From contig WAKM01000033.1 of the NCBI GenBank assembly GCA_015523335.1, positions 1 to 34,929 of the forward strand: a DNA stretch of 34,929 nt, given 5' to 3'. The position numbers and the translations under genes were made by a program. Numbering within the stretch: the first letter of the stretch is position 1; every line of letters starts with the position of its first letter. A model generated the notes under the pieces. It made no database searches. It was not told the DNA's origin and saw only the letters and a list, made by a program, of their open reading frames with translations. This DNA comes from Archaeoglobaceae archaeon. GTDB lineage: Archaea > Halobacteriota > Archaeoglobi > Archaeoglobales > Archaeoglobaceae. Of this stretch, positions 1-7,302 are shown piece after piece.

Positions 1-789
1 GGATAACACGGTTAGCCAGAAGTTCATGTTTTTTAAGGATTTACGCCTTTCTTCCACGACTATTCCGTGTAAAAGACCGGTTACGGTTAACCAAGGCATG
101 AGTGAAGCATTTTCAACCGGATCCCAACCCCAGAATCCGCCCCAACCCAGAACCTTGTATGACCACCACATTCCCAAGAAAATTCCCAAAGTTAGAAATA
201 TCCAAGTCAATAGGAGCCATCTCCTCGCATCCCTTATCCAACTTTCCCTCTTGTAAACTCCAGAAAGGGCAATTGAGAACGGAATCGTCATGCTGGAATA
301 CGCTAAGAATACCACCGGCGGATGCAGAACCATCTCGATCGTTCTCAGCAGAGGATTGAGTCCGTAGCCGTTTGGGGGTGTGAAGTTCAATCGGACGAAC
401 GGATTCGAAATCGTCGCCAGAACGCAGACCAAGAACAAGAAGACCCAAGACGAAATAGCAAGGGCGAGGTTATCTCTTTTCGCGTAGTAGAAGATCAGAT
501 TCATAACCGCCAAGAACGAAACCCAAAGCAAAAGCGATCCTTCCTTGCCAGCCCAAACGGCACTTATCAGGTATATCAAAGGCAGAGTAGTATCGGAATA
601 CTCGTAAACGTAGAGAACGTTAAAATCGTGAACGAGGAAGTAATAGATGAGAAGAAACAACGCAAGCAGGATCGTGAATGTATAACCTACCAAAGCGTAG
701 AAACCGATTTTCGACTTTTTAAGAAAACCGTAGATGCTCAAAGCCGAAAGCAGAGCGGATATTATCAGCAGGACGTTGCCGATCTCCAT
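1..789 (-). CDS. ccmF: Cytochrome c haem lyase CcmF, C-terminus cut by window edge
   Basis: Membrane subunit that attaches haem to apocytochrome c on the outer face of the membrane. I translated 263 codons from the ATG at 789 leftward with no stop before the edge. It is hydrophobic with many predicted helices. It has the tryptophan-rich WWD signature of haem-handling proteins (GWGGFWGWDPVEN, about residues 215-227) and a HPP motif (His156) at the place of the conserved haem-ligand histidine of CcmF. Bacterial CcmF is around 650 aa, so over half is missing here. It lies downstream of cytochrome b, a nine-haem cytochrome and ccmE, which fits haem attachment for those cytochromes. A TATA element at 811-823 is centred 28 nt before the start, so it can also be transcribed on its own. 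CcsA-type proteins share the WWD motif, but length and context favour CcmF. Confidence 0.9.
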   Translation of the reverse strand, partial: MEIGNVLLIISALLSALSIYGFLKKSKIGFYALVGYTFTILLALFLLIYYFLVHDFNVLYVYEYSDTTLPLIYLISAVWAGKEGSLLLWVSFLAVMNLIFYYAKRDNLALAISSWVFLFLVCVLATISNPFVRLNFTPPNGYGLNPLLRTIEMVLHPPVVFLAYSSMTIPFSIALSGVYKRESWIRDARRWLLLTWIFLTLGIFLGMWWSYKVLGWGGFWGWDPVENASLMPWLTVTGLLHGIVVEERRKSLKNMNFWLTVLS

Positions 790-810
790 GATTCCACCGT
801 AAACAGCTAT

Positions 811-823
811 GTATATTTAATTA
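811..823 (-). promoter_or_regulatory. TATA element for ccmF
   Basis: A/T-rich TAATTAAATATAC read on the minus strand, centred 28 nt upstream of the ccmF ATG at 789. The spacing fits a leaderless or near-leaderless archaeal transcript. The 71-bp gap between cytochrome b and ccmF holds only this element and a GGTGGA close to the ATG. Confidence 0.5.
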
Positions 824-860
824 ACCATTCGAATTTCGAAAAATATAAAAAATAATTTAA

Positions 861-1535
861 TTACTTGCAGATCCTTTCCTTCCTCTTTCCGGTGATCATC
901 GACGTTACCACTCCGAACACGAAACATGCGTAGGCGTGTATCAGCATTATCATCAGGTAGATGAACATAACCAATCTGTGCACGGTTCTCAGTAGTTCTA
1001 CTCCACTGCTCAATCCGAAAATCGGTGCATACTTGTCGGCTATCGCTATTATCGGGTGGAAATACTGTGGCCAGTAGAGGGGCAGTCCGGTTAGTCCCAT
1101 TATAAGCGTTAAGGCTATGTATGCCCACGGAACGGTAACTTCCGTCGGAATTATCTTCTCCCTGTAATCACCGATCCTCGGATCGTAGCACCTCGGATCC
1201 TCGACGTGAGGACCTATTCCGAGCCAAGCCTTAGTTTCGGCTATGAGGAACTTTATGGAGTATGGAAATCTGTGGAAACCGAACCACTTCCATTCGTGTG
1301 TTATGAGCTGGAGGAACATGAGAATCCAAAAGAACGCGAATACGAGTGCCGTGTATACGTGAATCTTCAGAGCTAGTTCGTAGTCGCTTGGGAAGTTTAT
1401 TCCCCATATTCCGCCCAATCTGAGCCCGGTGATACCGACTATCCATCCGGTTATAACTATGCCCCAGTGCGTTATTCTGTAAAGGAGATGCTGTCTGTGA
1501 ACTTCGATATACTCTCCATTACCATGCCCACCCAC
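861..1535 (-). CDS. Membrane cytochrome b subunit (hydrogenase/formate dehydrogenase gamma-like)
   Basis: A 224-aa di-haem cytochrome b-like membrane protein, probably passing electrons between the menaquinone pool and the nine-haem cytochrome encoded just upstream. Four hydrophobic segments are visible (about 24-42, 58-78, 136-156, 184-210). Histidines within or next to them, His23, His59, His186 and His200, are candidate haem b ligands. The start is a GTG, chosen because GGGAGGTG (1543-1550) lies 7 nt upstream; it starts 2 nt after the cytochrome stop. The pattern matches the cytochrome b561 type found in Ni/Fe-hydrogenase and formate dehydrogenase gamma subunits. No hydrogenase or dehydrogenase is present in this window, so the partner is inferred to be the cytochrome. 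Length and helix count are normal for the family. Confidence 0.8.
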   Translation of the reverse strand: MGGHGNGEYIEVHRQHLLYRITHWGIVITGWIVGITGLRLGGIWGINFPSDYELALKIHVYTALVFAFFWILMFLQLITHEWKWFGFHRFPYSIKFLIAETKAWLGIGPHVEDPRCYDPRIGDYREKIIPTEVTVPWAYIALTLIMGLTGLPLYWPQYFHPIIAIADKYAPIFGLSSGVELLRTVHRLVMFIYLMIMLIHAYACFVFGVVTSMITGKRKERICK

Positions 1536-1537
1536 AA

Positions 1538-2563
1538 CTACTCACCTCCCATCGTAATTCTTCTCTTAAGGTAATGCAGACATATACCGGCAAGAGTCGC
1601 TCCGATTATTAATGTTCCAAGCATGCTCGAGTCTATCCATATGTTCAGAATCGGAACTTTGAATACGAGCTTCGAAGGTGGTTCCGCGAATTCGGTGCCT
1701 TTCGGTCCGACTATCCTACCGTTGAATCCTTCAAGGAAAACCTTGCTGGCGTTTGAAGAATGACAGTCGCTACAATCTCTCGCCTTCGGAGATATCGTGT
1801 GAGGCATGACTATTCCCACTACCTTAGATACCTTTCCGTTGTAAACCACGCTCATGATATCCGCAGGATAAAGCTCACCGTTCGGAGCTCTCAGCACGTG
1901 GAATTCGCTTATGGACACCTTGTCTATCTTACCGCTCGGAATATGGCAGTTGTAGCATGTCTGATACCAAACCGCATGACAGGCGTAGCAGGAGACGATT
2001 CCTCTGTGCAATCTGTGCGGAAGTAGGTTGGGATCATACTGCTTCGGCTTTATTCCGTTTATCACAACACTGCTATTACCGTGGCAATCCAGACATCTGA
2101 CCTTCACGGCATAGTAAGCCATAGTGTAGTTGTGACCGTCACCGTGAATTTCGGTGCTGTTGTGACAATCCACGCATGTCATGTTATACGTGTAGTGCAC
2201 ATCTGGACTCGGTCCCTTTTTTATCTTATCAACGAGATATCCGATGTAGTTAACTCCTATGTTGTGCTTGTGACAATCAACGCATGTTGTCATGTTCGGT
2301 ATCTCTTTGTGAATTGGATGGCACGTAGAACAGTTTTCGATGTGGCACTTAAGACACATCTTCGGAACGGGCATGTTGAAGTCCTTTCCGGCGCCTTGAT
2401 TCCACCCTACTATTATTCCTTCATTGGTATAGTGAAGAGATTTCGTAAAGTTTTGAGCTATTTTAGAGTGACATAGAGCACATCTTTGTATATCGCTGGC
2501 ATTTGCTGGAATCAAAGCTATTATCAGTATAATCAGTGGAAACAAAATTTTTAGCTTGTTCAT
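1538..2563 (-). CDS. Nine-haem membrane-anchored cytochrome c
   Basis: A 341-aa multiheme c-type cytochrome on the outer face of the cell membrane. It has an N-terminal signal peptide (hydrophobic 6-20, ANA/SD-like cleavage region). Nine CXXCH haem sites begin at residues 28, 70, 78, 94, 130, 157, 192, 203 and 264, and a C-terminal membrane helix (about 314-330) ends in a KRR anchor. Extra histidines between the sites could be distal ligands. It lies 2 nt before cytochrome b, so the two probably form a quinol-oxidising module. It has its own TATA element (2583-2594), placing transcription start at or next to the ATG. The natural electron acceptor is not visible; the two cytochromes at 5302-7256 are candidates. 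Assignment as a multiheme cytochrome is certain; its subfamily is not recognised. Confidence 0.9.
   Translation of the reverse strand: MNKLKILFPLIILIIALIPANASDIQRCALCHSKIAQNFTKSLHYTNEGIIVGWNQGAGKDFNMPVPKMCLKCHIENCSTCHPIHKEIPNMTTCVDCHKHNIGVNYIGYLVDKIKKGPSPDVHYTYNMTCVDCHNSTEIHGDGHNYTMAYYAVKVRCLDCHGNSSVVINGIKPKQYDPNLLPHRLHRGIVSCYACHAVWYQTCYNCHIPSGKIDKVSISEFHVLRAPNGELYPADIMSVVYNGKVSKVVGIVMPHTISPKARDCSDCHSSNASKVFLEGFNGRIVGPKGTEFAEPPSKLVFKVPILNIWIDSSMLGTLIIGATLAGICLHYLKRRITMGGE
1543..1550 (-). promoter_or_regulatory. Ribosome binding site fixing the GTG start of cytochrome b
   Basis: GGGAGGTG on the minus strand, 7 nt before the GTG at 1535 and inside the last codons of the nine-haem cytochrome. 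It shows translational coupling and decides the start. Confidence 0.7.
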
Positions 2564-2582
2564 GGACTTCGCTATGTGAATC

Positions 2583-2594
2583 CTATATATAGCT
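2583..2594 (-). promoter_or_regulatory. TATA element for the nine-haem cytochrome
   Basis: AGCTATATATAG read on the minus strand, centred about 25 nt upstream of the ATG at 2563. It implies a leaderless transcript covering the cytochrome c and cytochrome b genes. Confidence 0.65.
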
Positions 2595-2611
2595 TTTTTG
2601 AAATTTTAAAA

Positions 2612-2968
2612 TTAGCCGAACAGGGTGTATTTACTCGCACACTTGAAGAGCACTTGAGTTGCGTGCAGTGTTCCGTTATAATAATCGCCAACAACGACCA
2701 CCTGAACACCCTCTCTGTAGTTTGCCGGCAGATGCTTGCAGAACACTTTAACAGTAGCTTTGCCATCCGTAAGCTTGAAGTATACCCCATTATCAGTAAT
2801 AACGGTTGAATTCGGAACGATCTTTCCGACAACCTGAACGCCGTAAGCTTCTTTCTTTTTAACGAGATCAGAAACCGAAATGTATGGCGAGATGCTCATG
2901 CTGAAGGCTACTACTATTAAAACGACCGCAACGCCTAATGCTAAGCCCAACAAAACCTTCTGATTCAT
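2612..2968 (-). CDS. ccmE: Haem chaperone CcmE, cysteine (CXXXY) variant
   Basis: Holds haem covalently outside the membrane and hands it to CcmF for attachment to apocytochromes. The 118-aa product has one N-terminal membrane anchor (about 5-25) followed by an OB-fold domain with the family order VVGKIVP, a DGKATVKV strand, LPANYREG, then a C-terminal haem-binding tail. That tail reads CASKY (Cys110 to Tyr114). Classic CcmE has HXXXY; the CXXXY form is known in archaea and some sulfate reducers. An in-frame ATG lies 18 nt further upstream (2986). I prefer 2968 because the TATA-like element at 2991-3000 is centred 27 nt before it. It heads the cytochrome cluster. I see no ccmA, ccmB, ccmC or ccmH in the window. 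Confidence 0.88.
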   Translation of the reverse strand: MNQKVLLGLALGVAVVLIVVAFSMSISPYISVSDLVKKKEAYGVQVVGKIVPNSTVITDNGVYFKLTDGKATVKVFCKHLPANYREGVQVVVVGDYYNGTLHATQVLFKCASKYTLFG

Positions 2969-2990
2969 GACCAATCCTTTAGCCATTGCA

Positions 2991-3000
2991 ATATTTTAAG
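2991..3000 (-). promoter_or_regulatory. TATA element for ccmE
   Basis: CTTAAAATAT on the minus strand, about 27 nt upstream of the ATG at 2968. It is too close to the upstream ATG (2986) to serve it, so it argues for the shorter CcmE. Confidence 0.45.
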
Positions 3001-3043
3001 TTTGTTTTGTTGTCGTCATTACATTATCATTATAACAATAAGG

Positions 3044-3052
3044 ATTATATAA
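3044..3052 (+). promoter_or_regulatory. TATA element for the VWA protein gene
   Basis: ATTATATAA centred about 40 nt before the ATG at 3088. Transcription should start near 3074, leaving a short leader that begins at the GAGGTGA ribosome binding site (3075-3081). Confidence 0.6.
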
Positions 3053-3087
3053 GATGCGGGACTAACCTACCTTAGAGGTGAAAGGTA

Positions 3088-5244
3088 ATGATGAAGTGGA
3101 TCACTGTAACGATCCTCTTGATCATGCTAACAGTTCCGGCAGTAGCCGCGGATGTAACGGTTACCGCAGAAAAGGGAACAGTCGGAAAGCTTGCAAACTT
3201 CACTATTACTATAAACACAAAGAAATACACCGAAACTACGCCGATCGATGCCGTCTTGGTAATGGACTGCTCCGGTTCTATGCTGAGATGGGGAAACATA
3301 ATTACGGATGTCAGCTACGTGACTATTACCAGAAGCTACACGAAGGTAGGGGAATTTAAACTCGACAGACCCTCCGATGTGGAAATCATGCTCCAGAAAC
3401 CCCTCGATATTTACACACCCGATGACGAGTTCGAAGCATACATAGTTAACAAGGATACGGGTCAAACGTTTCCGATTAAAAAAGGTCTATCTGTTGTTAG
3501 ATGGAACAACGTTCCTCCCGGAAAGTATGAAGTCTACGCGAGATTGATGCACTGTTGTTGCTGTAAAGAAGATCTTAGAATATTCTGCGTTGAACTACCG
3601 CCCGAAAGGCTTACTCTCGTAAAATCCGCGGCTAAGAGTTTTGTGGATCTGCTCAAAGACAACGATAGGGTCGCGGTGGTAGAATTCACATCATACGGTT
3701 TAGATTACTGGGACTACACCAAAGTGATCGAACATCTCACTAACGACAAGAACGACGTTAAATCAGCGATAGATAGCCTAAACGCTTTGGGAGGGACACC
3801 GATGGGATACGGACTTCAGTTGGCGATAGATGAACTGAACTACAACGGAAGAACTGACGCGAACAAGGTTATAATTCTGCTATCCGACGGATGGTGGAAC
3901 ACGGGACCGGATCCGATGGTTGTCGTAAACGATGCGATTGCGCACGGATACAAGATATACACAATCGGATACGGCGGAGCAGATGAGAACACACTAAAGG
4001 CTATTGCGGAGAAGACCGGAGGAAAGTATTACTACGCAGCAAACGAAAGCGATCTAAAGGAGATATACTCAGAAATAGCGAAGGAGATAGTGTGCGTAGG
4101 TAAGAACGCTGTTTTAAAGCTTAAGTTGACGAACGTTACGTTCGTTAAGTCCGATCCGGATTGCACGAGGAACGGAAACGTTTTGACGTGGAACATAGGC
4201 GATCTAAAGCCCGGAACTCTGAACTTCACAGTTACAGTTAAGGCTACGAAGGAAGGGACATTTAAAGTAGCCGACGGCTGGCTGAACTATACGGCACCGA
4301 ACGGAACGGAGGTTTCTAAGAAGTTCGAGGTATACATGACGTTCGTAAACCATCCGCCTAAAATAGAGGTGTTCGGTAAAACCGAGATATACGAACTGGA
4401 GTGGCTCGATCTGACAATCAGAGTTACTGATCCCGACGGACATGCTGTTAGCTTGAGTTACGTAGCGCCGATTTCCGGAATTTTCGTTCGAAAGAACGCC
4501 ACCACTTGGGAGCTCAAATGGATGCCGAGTAGCAATTTCGTCGAGAGCGGAACGAGAACGTTCACGATTACGTTCGTAGCCAAAGACGAATACAACAAGA
4601 CTGCAGAAAAGAACGTAACCGTCACGGTTCACGACAGGCAGAAGTGGTTGGTGATGTGGACCGACAAGGAGAATGCAACGGTTTACGAAGGAAACACGAC
4701 ATGTATAGGAGTTCACGTAAACAGCAGTTCAGATTACACCATAACGTTCGATGTCGAAAATGCCAGCAATGGCACATACGTAGCGAGTCTGCAGAACTTG
4801 GGAAACGTATGGACGTTCTACTTTACTCCGCAGTATGATTTCACGAACAGCGTAAAGAACGTTACAGTCGTATTTAAGGCTGAAAATAAGGAAGGACTTA
4901 CAGCAAGCGCATCCGTTAATATAACGGTCAAAAACGTTAACGTCACAACGTGGGCCAAGGTGTTACCAAAAGGAGAGCTTGAGATACCCACAAAAGGTAA
5001 AATATACGTCGGCGAGCCGATATACCTCAAGATAACTTTCATCAACGCCACAGCCGGCAACGTGACCGTAAACGGCGTGGAAATCTGGAGAGACAAACTA
5101 ACACCACCAGTCGACGAAAGAACAGTTATATTTGTGCCGAACGCCGCCGGAGAATACAGAATAGTCGTATGGGCTATAAACGGTAGCATCGCAACGCCTA
5201 CGAATTTCGTTCCGATAGACGTATCAATAAAACCGATCTCGTAA
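3088..5244 (+). CDS. Secreted VWA-domain protein with cysteine-rich insert and Ig-like repeats
   Basis: A 718-aa exported protein of unknown role. A signal peptide (1-21, VAA/AD) is followed by a von Willebrand A domain. The metal-site motif DxSxS is Asp60-Ser62-Ser64, the conserved threonine lies in GGTPMG (Thr237), and the conserved aspartate is Asp267 (LLSDG). About 100 residues (70-172), including four consecutive cysteines (156-159) and Cys167, are inserted between the first metal motif and the next VWA helix. Residues about 338-400 resemble a DUF11-like beta domain. About 420-515, 515-615 and 620-718 look like cadherin/Ig-type beta modules. N-glycosylation sequons (NXS/T) are frequent, and there is no C-terminal anchor. 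GAGGTGA sits 6 nt before the start. It faces the cytochrome genes on the other strand, suggesting a cell-surface binding or assembly role; that is inference. Confidence 0.82.
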   Translation: MMKWITVTILLIMLTVPAVAADVTVTAEKGTVGKLANFTITINTKKYTETTPIDAVLVMDCSGSMLRWGNIITDVSYVTITRSYTKVGEFKLDRPSDVEIMLQKPLDIYTPDDEFEAYIVNKDTGQTFPIKKGLSVVRWNNVPPGKYEVYARLMHCCCCKEDLRIFCVELPPERLTLVKSAAKSFVDLLKDNDRVAVVEFTSYGLDYWDYTKVIEHLTNDKNDVKSAIDSLNALGGTPMGYGLQLAIDELNYNGRTDANKVIILLSDGWWNTGPDPMVVVNDAIAHGYKIYTIGYGGADENTLKAIAEKTGGKYYYAANESDLKEIYSEIAKEIVCVGKNAVLKLKLTNVTFVKSDPDCTRNGNVLTWNIGDLKPGTLNFTVTVKATKEGTFKVADGWLNYTAPNGTEVSKKFEVYMTFVNHPPKIEVFGKTEIYELEWLDLTIRVTDPDGHAVSLSYVAPISGIFVRKNATTWELKWMPSSNFVESGTRTFTITFVAKDEYNKTAEKNVTVTVHDRQKWLVMWTDKENATVYEGNTTCIGVHVNSSSDYTITFDVENASNGTYVASLQNLGNVWTFYFTPQYDFTNSVKNVTVVFKAENKEGLTASASVNITVKNVNVTTWAKVLPKGELEIPTKGKIYVGEPIYLKITFINATAGNVTVNGVEIWRDKLTPPVDERTVIFVPNAAGEYRIVVWAINGSIATPTNFVPIDVSIKPIS

Positions 5245-5260
5245 ATTTTAAAAATTTAAA

Positions 5261-5280
5261 TTTATTTTTTATTTATTATT
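5261..5280 (+). terminator. T-rich terminator between convergent genes
   Basis: Long T-rich tract just after the VWA stop codon, in the 57-bp gap between convergent genes. Archaeal intrinsic termination usually needs only such T runs. The minus-strand gene has only short T runs here. Confidence 0.5.
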
Positions 5281-5301
5281 GTAATTGGAGTTGTATCGTA
5301 T

Positions 5302-6558
5302 TTAGGGTTCAGTATACTGCGTAACCGCTTGGTTTCCTACATGACACTCCGATCCACACTGTCCATTGTGATAAGCTGCCTCATGGCAAGCCATGCATAT
5401 GTCACCGTGAACGAATCTTGGATAGTTAACCGCCGTGGCGTTTATCAGGTTCTCGTGATCGTAAGCAACAGTAGAACTAGACATGTTAACTATTGCGTAA
5501 TACGGATCAAGCCACCAGTATGTCGAATTTCTGTGATGACATGTGTAGCAGGAAACCTTCTCGGCGCAGTGAACCAAACCCTTTGCTGCTGCCGTAAACG
5601 GGTTCCTAAACGTGTAGGTAACGCCAGTTGTGTAGTTCGTTAGCGTCACGTTCACGCAGTAATGACATTCATCGCAGTATGTGTTGTTTATCCATGACGT
5701 GTTTAAAGGAGTTCCATAATAAGTTAAACCGTGATATCTGTAAAATCCCCAAAAGTTGTAAACTGGCCATTTACTAGCTATGTATATGGGGGCGTGCTTT
5801 CCGTTTATAAGTCCGAGATATATGTTTTCGTGACATTTCGAGCAGTTTATATCCTTCAATGGAAGAAATACGTGCTTACCGCTGAATATCGAATTTTTGA
5901 CGTAGGATACGTTGTATACCTTATATGTTGAGCTTATCTGAGTCGAAGTCGTAAACGTCCAGTTGAGAATATCAACGTAAATGTAATCAGGATAAGAAAA
6001 GCTTATGTTAATGGAGTAATTCGTATGACAAGCCAAGCATGCCAGATTTTCGTCCCCCATCTTCTCGCAGTAAGCGACGAACTGCTTATGCGCGGTTGCG
6101 TTGGGAATCGAGCTTATTACCGTTACGTTTCTGTAATTTACGGTGGTTGTTACGTTGAAAGTCCTCGCCGGAGGAGCGTGAACCAACACACCGCTGGCGT
6201 TAACTATCCAAGCACCTTTTCCGCCGTGACAATCCAAACAGCTCGGCACGTAAGCGGCATGAGCCTGCTTTCCCGGAAAAACTCCGCTCGAATTTGCGGT
6301 GGCGAAGGATATTCCGGTTCCGTTGTATCTGTGACAGTCTTCGCATGTTAGATCCCAGTGCGGGCCGTGTAAAGCTCTCGTTATCGCCATCTCTTCGGCA
6401 ACATGCTTGTGACATGCGGAACAGTTAACATCGTTTCCGTTTCCGGAGATGTCCTTAACGTAATGACTACCTTTAATTAAGCTGACTACCTTTATGTTCG
6501 ATATGAACAATCCAGCGATGGCTATAACCAAGATGAGCGCCACAGCCCATGACCTCAT
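5302..6558 (-). CDS. Multiheme cytochrome c, eight CXXCH plus one CX3CH
   Basis: A 418-aa membrane-anchored, outward-facing multiheme cytochrome. An N-terminal hydrophobic anchor (about 6-29) is followed by CXXCH sites at residues 46, 72, 107, 174, 239, 295, 337 and 388. A spaced-out CGSECH (Cys401/Cys405/His406) near the C-terminus may carry a ninth haem. Sequons are common. The first four haem sites and the shared motif GKxAHAA have the same order and similar spacing as in the 233-aa cytochrome just upstream, so the two are paralogues and this one is extended by a five-site C-terminal part. It starts by ATGA overlap with that gene, with GGAGGTT (6567-6573) 8 nt upstream. It is likely an electron carrier to an external acceptor. 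The subfamily is not recognised. Confidence 0.85.
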   Translation of the reverse strand: MRSWAVALILVIAIAGLFISNIKVVSLIKGSHYVKDISGNGNDVNCSACHKHVAEEMAITRALHGPHWDLTCEDCHRYNGTGISFATANSSGVFPGKQAHAAYVPSCLDCHGGKGAWIVNASGVLVHAPPARTFNVTTTVNYRNVTVISSIPNATAHKQFVAYCEKMGDENLACLACHTNYSINISFSYPDYIYVDILNWTFTTSTQISSTYKVYNVSYVKNSIFSGKHVFLPLKDINCSKCHENIYLGLINGKHAPIYIASKWPVYNFWGFYRYHGLTYYGTPLNTSWINNTYCDECHYCVNVTLTNYTTGVTYTFRNPFTAAAKGLVHCAEKVSCYTCHHRNSTYWWLDPYYAIVNMSSSTVAYDHENLINATAVNYPRFVHGDICMACHEAAYHNGQCGSECHVGNQAVTQYTEP

Positions 6559-7256
6559 GACAGCTTAACCTCCGTAACGTTCTTAAAATCGGTAATATAC
6601 AAACCCGTTATCTCCACTTCCGATTCGTTAATTCCTGTTGTTGCGTTGTAACCCAAAACGACATCCTTAGCGTAAACATTCATACCGGTGCTAACGTTGA
6701 AGTTCATCTTCACCTCTATGTCCGCGTGACAACTCAAGCATGCTTCGGTCGAATCCAAAAGGAGCGAACTGTTGTTGGCTTTTGCAATCGCATGAGCTAC
6801 CAACGAATTGTGAGCTTCGCAAATACCGTTGTATGTAGAGTTCGAGTAGTTGTAGGAAGAGGTCACTCCAAACAACGTGACGTTAAAACCTCCGGCGTAA
6901 GGACCGGGAACTCTGGATGCGTGAGAAGCGTTGATCTGATGACACAGCATACATGCAACACAGGATGCGGCATGCGCTTCCTTTCCGGGCGTTACATTGG
7001 TGTAGCTCCCGCTCACACTCGCATAGGTTATGCTCTTGTTAGCCCTATGACAGTCCTCACACCTGAGATTCCTATGAGCGCTCAACTTAAGTTCCTCGTA
7101 AACGTCCGCATGACACTTAACGCACGGAACAGTCTTATTGTAGCTTAGATTATACCAGTAGTGCTCTCCGGCAAAAAGTGAGACCGTATTGGGTAATACG
7201 ATAACGCCCAGAGCGAATACGATGATCGTGATGAGAACGGCCTTACCGTAATCCAT
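6555..7256 (-). CDS. Tetraheme cytochrome c, glycosylation-sequon rich
   Basis: A 233-aa outward-facing cytochrome with an N-terminal membrane anchor (about 6-28) and CXXCH sites at residues 45, 66, 102 and 173. The third site is preceded by one more cysteine (CVACMLCH). At least a dozen NXS/T sequons are packed into roughly 200 residues, so the mature protein is probably heavily N-glycosylated at the cell surface. It is the shorter member of a tandem paralogous pair; its stop overlaps the start of the longer cytochrome by 4 nt. The C-terminus (about 180-233) has no haem sites and no membrane helix. A TATA-like element at 7280-7289 on the minus strand gives a leaderless start at the ATG. Confidence 0.85.
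   Translation of the reverse strand: MDYGKAVLITIIVFALGVIVLPNTVSLFAGEHYWYNLSYNKTVPCVKCHADVYEELKLSAHRNLRCEDCHRANKSITYASVSGSYTNVTPGKEAHAASCVACMLCHQINASHASRVPGPYAGGFNVTLFGVTSSYNYSNSTYNGICEAHNSLVAHAIAKANNSSLLLDSTEACLSCHADIEVKMNFNVSTGMNVYAKDVVLGYNATTGINESEVEITGLYITDFKNVTEVKLS
6567..6573 (-). promoter_or_regulatory. Ribosome binding site for the 8+1-haem cytochrome
   Basis: GGAGGTT on the minus strand, 8 nt before the ATG at 6558 and inside the 3' end of the upstream cytochrome. It supports coupled translation of the pair. Confidence 0.65.
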
Positions 7257-7279
7257 TGATTAAAGTATTTAAGTTAAGA

Positions 7280-7289
7280 ATACTTAAAA
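7280..7289 (-). promoter_or_regulatory. TATA element for the cytochrome pair
   Basis: TTTTAAGTAT read on the minus strand, centred about 28 nt before the ATG at 7256. It shows that the cytochrome pair has its own promoter within the 46-bp gap after the upstream synthase gene. Confidence 0.5.
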
Positions 7290-7302
7290 GTTTCTTAAAA
7301 AG

